Below are positions 58,390-64,000 of a stretch of DNA of 64,000 nt, piece after piece. Both the position numbers and the translations under genes were made by a program. Under the pieces are notes generated by a model. That model worked only from the letters and a program-made list of their open reading frames with translations. It was not told the origin of the DNA and ran no database searches. Where the stretch lies: assembly GCA_029891345.1 (NCBI GenBank), contig CM056999.1, positions 27,811,418-27,875,417 of the forward strand. The letters are read 5' to 3'. The stretch comes from Dryococelus australis (lineage: Eukaryota; Arthropoda; Insecta; Phasmatodea; Phasmatidae). Numbering within the stretch: position 1 is the first letter of the stretch; every line of letters starts with the position of its first letter.

Positions 58390-60271
58390 CTAGCATGTGA
58401 AACAAGCATTGTTCCAAGCAGCAGTGGAACACGTCAACCTCCCCGAAGCACCTGCTAGACAGTGTCCCCAGCCTTCCGAAGATGGCAGAGCACCGCCAAG
58501 CGCCTGACGCCATATAGCAGAGCGTAAGGGTAGATCTCCCATCCTGCTCACACCAAGGCAGAGGTCACAGAGCGACATCACGCCTCCCACTCCAGCCAAG
58601 GCATGGGCCAACCGAACATACAATGTTAGGCTGTGCGCTGCCAAAGACGCAAGTTGTATTCTCCAGTAGCTCGCCTCAACACTTCAGTGCTGGGGCTATT
58701 TACTGATCTAGGCCCTCACAGTTCTCTCCAAGAGCTTCCAGTTCTTCAATAACCACTACCAGTGGCTGCCGCTACCAATGACCAGAGACGTCCACACTTC
58801 GTCCAAACAATTCCAAAAGCTTCAAGCACCTTCGGCTTCCAGAAGTGTTCAACCCTAGAAGTCTGCTCAACTTCACTCCACACTTTCGCTGTTGACTCTC
58901 GTGGATAGACAGCTTGCAGATAAGTGGCAAGCACAACCACTGCCCTTCTCGTAGTGGCCCCAAGTGTTAGTTCTCTTCTAGACAACTCCAGGTTAGAGTA
59001 ACTGCGCCAGAGTTGTTTTAATAGCCATCGAGTTCATTCTAAATTGAGTTAGTTTAGGAGCAGGTCACATCCACCTGATAAGTGTAGCTTATTTCTGTTC
59101 ACGCTCTGCTTAGTGGTACATACAATTTACCAGTATTTATTATTCATAATTAATACCATTTTAATCCTATCCTGAGAATCAGTTTGTTTAGAGATTAATC
59201 CTGTCCGATACTGGGAAATCTAGATATAGACAGAGCAAGCAAGCGATCGGGTATAATATTATTACAAACCATAGTGCAGGACTACAGATCCCTGTCAGGT
59301 ATCTATACATCAACACCTACACCACTTTCGATGGCCACCCATTCTGTGCACCCAGGTGTACAGAAAGGCAGAACTCCAACCACTAGATACACCTCCATCA
59401 GAAGCAGGACAGCCACCTCAGGTTGTATTGCTGACCGGAGCGCCGAGGGAGCTGGCAGGGGTATTTGCCTGGGACTGGAGGCCCGACTGTTGCTGGACCA
59501 CACCCTGGCAGTAGTAGGAAGATGGCCCATACGACCTATCATTCTACGTTTGTGCACCAGAGTGCAGGACTGTAAGAACACAAGGTCCACGGCATCAACT
59601 GCTGTTGGGCTTTACACTTAGTAGGGGAACCGCTGATTGCTTGCCCCGACGGGTTGTACATTCAGTGTCAATACTCCCTCTATGCCATTTGGAATAAGGC
59701 ATGGTACTCGAAGGGAGGAGAAAAGGGAGGAGTTCTTTGCTGCTAAAAGAGTGTGCACCAGTAACCCATCCACACTTGGTGGAGATACCCCTTGGGAATT
59801 TCAGTCATGACCCCAGTTTAAATCCCTCCGCACACCAGACGTGGCACTGAGCCACACCCTGCAGTCCGTGCCCCAGTCACTGGGAGTGACACTAGGTTGG
59901 GCATATCCAACTCGTACTTTGGAAGCAGTGCAGTTGCCGCCTAGAGCCAGAGATATCTCACCTGTCCATACAGCACTTTGTCAGACCGCAGCACCCAGGT
60001 GACTGCTGACCCCAGCTGACCGCAACTACACCAGAACCCTGGAAATCGGTGAGGGAGTACCCTGGTAAGTCCGCCCTACCTTCGAGGGCTAAAGTGGTAC
60101 CCAGGCATATAGCAGTGTCGACCATAGCTGACTTTGTACCTAGTCAACAGCCAATTAGACAAGTATTAGCATCCAGTAGACAAACTACTAAGCCTCAGTA
60201 ACTGTGTACCAGAGCACATCTGACCAATGCTCACCAAAGTAACTGTGACTAGCACGCATCAAGTACATTTC
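58390..60271 (+). mobile_element. LTR D (5' long terminal repeat of element D)
   Basis: It shares blocks with LTR C (AGTGCTGGGGC, GGAGCAGGTCACATCCACCTG against GGACCAGGTCGCCTACACCTG, and GACCGGAGCGCCGAGG). Near its 3' end, at about 60135, a frame reads TIADFVPSQQPIRQVLASS and then stops, matching the FVP frames of the other LTRs. It ends at a primer-binding site. The TATA region is degenerate. The left boundary is uncertain. An LTR near 1.9 kb is long for this superfamily. Confidence 0.5.
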
Positions 60272-60289
60272 TGGTGCCCAACGTAGGGC
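60272..60289 (+). promoter_or_regulatory. Primer-binding site of element D
   Basis: TGGTGCCCAACGTAGGGC differs at two of 18 bases from TGGCGCCCAACGTGGGGC, the site complementary to the 3' end of tRNA-Lys(1,2) used by many retroelements. It lies just before the Gag remnant. The last 12 bases recur in element B. Confidence 0.6.
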
Positions 60290-60489
60290 GTCAGCGTAAA
60301 TAACTGTTAATCAGTGAAAGCGGGACTAGGTCATAATGACCCGAGAGAGCTAAGACAGTAGCCGGGACCGAAGCAACCAGCATTCGAGGAGCCGAGAAAC
60401 ACCTTGTGGTGCCGAGCCAACAGGATTTCAGATAGCAAAGGCAGTTCTACAGAGTCACATGCCAACGACATGGTTGATGTAGCCCCAGA

Positions 60490-60835
60490 GACATGTAGTC
60501 ATACCACTTGCCGGGGTACCGGTATTTACCACATTACATGCATTCACTGTCAGTGACAATTCCACTACCAGTGTCTGGGAAGGGGAAGACGAAGCCCGTA
60601 ATACCGACAGATTAGAGAACAGGTACGAGACATGTCGATCTTGACAAGACAAGTATTGTAGCTGGAGCTCATGTCCAGGTCATGACATACATCTAGTTCA
60701 CTGTATCAAATGTAACAAGCCATACCACCACACCTGCATACGCTTGCCAGAAGAGAGAATCACTCGGCCGGGATTTCTGTATCGATGCGAGTTGCGTAAG
60801 AGAGCTGCCAAATACTACCCGCACAACCAAAGGTG
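60490..60835 (+). pseudogene. Element D Gag N-terminal part: two PHD-like Cys/His fingers
   Basis: The first finger (about 60497-60556) reads CSHTTCRGTGIYHITCIHCQ and is followed by a stop. The second (about 60658-60790) reads CSWSSCPGHDIHLVHCIKC, then NKPYHHTC, then RLPEERITRPGFLYRCE. The C-x4-C, C-x2-C, H-x2-C spacing and a later C resemble a PHD finger with the last Cys lost (RCELR; the copy in element B keeps CKVC). The two fingers look like a tandem duplication. In chromatin proteins such folds bind histone tails; here any role, such as targeting, is inference. Confidence 0.6.
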
Positions 60836-60949
60836 ACATTCAAGACATGCTAGACAACCAGGAACAGCTCCGAGCTGCCCTGCACAGGCATATGAGTGTG
60901 AAGATAATTCAACGAAAGCAACCTCCACACGAAGCAATGGGTCTCTCGT

Positions 60950-61290
60950 GGACAAACCCACCTAAGCGGGAAAGCCTTACAGTGGTGGGAATGCTATAGA
61001 GAGTTTGTCTCTGAGTGTGGTCAGTTTTGCAAAATACTAGCTGCAAACTTTACGGGCAATGAGGTGGTAGCTAGGCTGAAAACAGAGTTTTATAGTAAAG
61101 AACAGAAGCACCCAGAAGAGGCTCAGACTTTTATCCGAAGAACATGGCATATCTCCAACCAAATATTTCTCAACGGAAATGAAGTTAAAGCTATCCGATA
61201 TATAGGAAGAATGTTACTACCTAGTGTAAGGAACGTCTTGTTGATGCAAAAATCCCGAAAGCCTGGATGAGCTAGTAGACAGTGAGAAAG
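60950..61290 (+). pseudogene. Element D Gag capsid-like region
   Basis: At about 61005-61270 the frame reads ECGQFCKILAANF, then FYSKEQKHPEEAQTFIRRTW, QIFLNGNEVKAIRYIGRMLL and PSVRNVLL. The same EEA-FIRR and RMLLP-RN blocks occur in element B (38165-38330). The pattern fits the C-terminal half of a retroelement capsid. A frameshift and stop follow. Confidence 0.55.
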
Positions 61291-61316
61291 AAGTGGAACA
61301 CAACTTCCAGGCATAA

Positions 61317-61620
61317 GTGGCCCTCGACAAACCACGGGGAACAAGGCAACGGAGGCACGACAACCTTCACCTGAACAAAAAGGAACAAACACCTCCCTTA
61401 ACCCACAAACGCCATCAGTACCCAAATGCTGGTTTTGTCCAGGGTGCCATTGAAATAAAGACTGCCCCAGAAAGGCTGCAGGGTCAGATAGTATACGAAG
61501 CAGCTACTCAAACCGCTACCAATCCGTCAAGACAGCAAGCAGGAAACGCCAACGCTGGGGTGCAAAGCAAATCACCACCGCTGGCGAAGCAGGGCCCTAC
61601 ATCCAACGCTTGAGTGAATA
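61317..61620 (+). pseudogene. Element D Gag C-terminal part with CCHC-variant knuckle
   Basis: At about 61427-61475 one frame reads CWFCPGCH, a stop, then NKDCPRKA. The spacing is C-x2-C-x3-H-x4-C, one residue shorter than the usual retroviral C-x2-C-x4-H-x4-C. The following sequence is Gln-, Asn- and Ala-rich and polar, as is common after nucleocapsid. The equivalent in element B is CWFIPGRHFN with DCLK. Confidence 0.55.
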
Positions 61621-61629
61621 AGATACCCC

Positions 61630-61910
61630 CTCATGTCGCCCCCCAAATAGAGGTGGAAATCTTGGCCTTATTAGATTCTGCAGCGGCGGGAAATTTTACT
61701 AGGAGTAATTTACTCAGCCAACACCAATAAAAAAATATCAGGCCACAGAGGAATAACATACGTTTGGCCCTACCAGATGATACTTTAAAAGTGGATGGTC
61801 ATATTGAACTAACCGTATCCTTACATCTGTATTCTAACCCAGGTGAGTTTATGGTCTCCCCAGTCCTCACCGAGGCGGTTATACTTGGTTATCTCTGATT
61901 ACGACAACAG
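61630..61910 (+). pseudogene. Element D aspartic protease
   Basis: The frame reads APQIEVEILALLDSAAAGNF, then TRSNLLS, with D-S-A as the active site (D-S/T-G/A in the family), then ALPDDTLKVDGHIELTVSLH and PVLTEAVILG. This is the expected length and strand order of a retroelement protease. One stop interrupts it near 61728. It processes the polyprotein. Confidence 0.65.
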
Positions 61911-62079
61911 TAATGTTTAGCAGACCATGGGAAACTACGAGTCTACCTAGGCATGAATTACCGGGTCATGGTAAAATGGGAGACCAGACCCGAAGCCGTG
62001 ATGCCGATGCCAATAGACCACACCAAGATAAACCATGAACTCCCGGAATCGAGGTTTTAAGAGATAAGGGTTGTCCTTG

Positions 62080-62620
62080 ACGAACATGCCAGCGCCTTTG
62101 GGCAAGGGGGCATACTATGCCAGACCAGATCCATACAACATTTGATCTTGACTACCATGGACGCCCTAATATATAATCGACCCTACTGGGTATTTGCCTG
62201 TAGGCATCAGCTAATCATGGAACAGGTCAATGACATGAAGGAGCAGGGGATAGTTGAGCCCTCAAATTTGTCTTATAATTCACACATAGTCTTAGTGTCA
62301 AAAAAATACGGTAAACTTATATTCTGTGTAAACTATAAGGCCATTAACGACGTGACGCATCCGATAGCTCCTCCTGCCATCAACTTTAAACATACCCTCC
62401 GAAACAGAGGAGAAGCGAAGATCTTCAGTACCCTTGACATGGAGTTGGGATACTGGCAGACTGCGATGTATCCAGACAGCAGGAAGTTCACAGCCTTCAC
62501 AAAACCCAAAGGAGAAACTCTGCAACTAAGAGTAATACCGTTTGGCCTAAAGAATGCACCTGCCACATTCCAATGCCTCATGTCAGCGGAAGTGCTGTAC
62601 CGGCATTCAGGGGTTCAGAA
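62080..62620 (+). pseudogene. Element D reverse transcriptase, N-terminal half only
   Basis: In the open frame from 62142 the blocks are QVNDMKEQGIVEPSNLSYNS, IVLVSKKYGKLIFCVNYKAI, AKIFSTLDMELGYWQTAMYP with the first catalytic Asp, and KFTAFTKPKGETLQL. Then VIPFGLKNAPATFQCLM ends just before the YxDD box would appear. After about 62620 the sequence is unrelated, so the element is truncated and RNase H and integrase are missing. It aligns with element B, which retains YIDD. Confidence 0.8.
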
Positions 62621-64000
62621 GCACGATAACAAAACTTACCAGAACCAAATGCCCCCGAATACTGACAAAACTAAAGGCGAGCAAAAGTTATCAGAATTGT
62701 CCATGAACCTGGTTGTGACCAGTGTGTATGCTTACCAAGGATTAGTCTATAGTATGTAAGCCAAACTTTACTATAATTTCCAACAGCTTTACAAAATACC
62801 AGAAAAATATAAGGCCGACCGCTGGCCCATTCCTGCAAACTCACACTAATTTTTATATTGAATAGTCTGCATTGTCAAAGTAATTTTAAATTGTGATTTT
62901 AATTTAATTAGGTTAAGTGACAAAAGGTGATCAAAGAATAAAAAAAAAAAAAAAAGATATATGACACTCTTTAAACAAAATAAAATATCTCTGTAATATT
63001 AACACACACCTTCATATAATCTCTTGTTCACTAGGCTACTGGCCTACATTATATCAATAATAACGTTAATATCCATCTTATTTCGTAAATGGGATCCCGA
63101 CTAAATACCTTTAAAGGTTAAGGTGATAACAACTTAGAGCAGAACACAAAAATTTAAGTTACATTTTCACTAACTTTAAGATGGCACAATGCCAGAGCTG
63201 GAACAGATTTTCTGTAATTTTAAGTTACATTTTCTTCTTTCTTTTTTTTTGGGTATTATTTTTAAAGTTGCTTGAATATTTGGAAATGTTGCAAAAGTAG
63301 GGTCGGACTACAGACACCAGGTTGAAAGTTCAAATTAACGAGTAGGTTAGCGTAAATACATGCTTAGAATAATATTTTAGGCCTGAAAGCAGCAGTAAGA
63401 AGTAGGAACACGCCCGCAGCCCCTCCTCGGAAAGTATAAGAATTATCGATCTATCAAGAATGCGAAGATGGACACTAAAAACCGGCCGTCACATCTTAGG
63501 CCAAGTTATAGATAGGCCCTACACGAGAACTACTAAACAAAAATGGCAAAACATATAAAATAACAATGGCCTGCAAAACTCAAAGGAATAAATGTTGCAG
63601 CACAAAATGGGGCTACAAGCCACATTTACCAAAAGCGATGAAGGTTCAAAATTACCGAAGGATCATAATGATGGAGAAGAGATCAGTTTTGAAGAACGTC
63701 ATGCACTGTTGTAACGTTGTAGAAGGAGGAAACGGACTGGCGGAAGTAGTCGTAAACCAGGTATTGATTCGGACAGTTATGGCTACAATCTATATAACAA
63801 GTTACGATAATAAAGAAAATAGTCATGTGATTTATCTATAACGAACTGACAAAATTAAGATCAACAATTAGTAATATATTTCAACATAGTACGAAATTAT
63901 GAAAAAGGTATTTTACATAAAACTTGAAGTTTTGTTAATATAGTAACTTTCCCGATACATAGATAATTAATAAAGTACGCTATGTTTTACTAACATTGCA
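62621..64000. other. Non-coding, AT-rich, nothing recognised
   Basis: Contains an A-rich run near 62940-62956 and only short frames, including 63566-63841, which matches no family I know. Confidence 0.4.

Overview
This window looks like a stretch of animal nuclear DNA, AT-rich outside a few GC-rich islands. It shows no prokaryotic gene organisation. The one recognisable host-gene piece is a single exon of importin-11 (IPO11) on the minus strand at 24241-24473, with a splice acceptor and a splice donor. No neighbouring IPO11 exon was found for about 24 kb on one side or 39 kb on the other, so the window is probably mostly intron. The transposon families suggest an invertebrate, probably an arthropod with a large genome, but the sequence does not settle the species.

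Almost everything else is transposon debris, much of it nested. 1-1040: a minus-strand Tigger/pogo transposase pseudogene. 2789-12905: one decayed Ty3/gypsy element on the minus strand (integrase, RNase H, reverse transcriptase, protease, Gag), split by a block at 6.1-11.1 kb that holds three partial long terminal repeats about 2 kb apart and a degenerate tandem repeat carrying an AAAATGGCGGCC-like motif. 12915-17747: a piggyBac element with terminal repeats and a TTAA-like target site, itself carrying a non-LTR retrotransposon (15480-17330). 17951-19459: a fold-back structure with 145-bp inverted arms around a 21-bp minisatellite. 20907-21660: a Tigger end plus a transposase N-terminus.

28556-34860: three separated pieces of a second type of transposon-derived protein on the minus strand. 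35700-41770 and 58390-62760: two plus-strand copies of a Ty3/gypsy-like family whose Gag carries PHD-like Cys/His fingers plus a CCHC-type knuckle. Related long LTRs occur at 55440-57290 and, on the minus strand, 52776-54075. The LTRs share a TATA box, a polyadenylation signal about 475-495 bases later where both are readable, and near the 3' end a short reading frame with a conserved FVP motif. 42241-43910 is a fragment of another gypsy element. Three copies of one tRNA-derived SINE family lie at 44.6-51.3 kb, and a 457-bp hAT-type MITE with perfect 8-bp target duplications lies at 48872-49328.

All transposon coding regions except the 177-codon LTR frame at 52776-53309 are broken by stops and frameshifts. 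Family assignments rest on motif recognition by eye, without alignment or database search.
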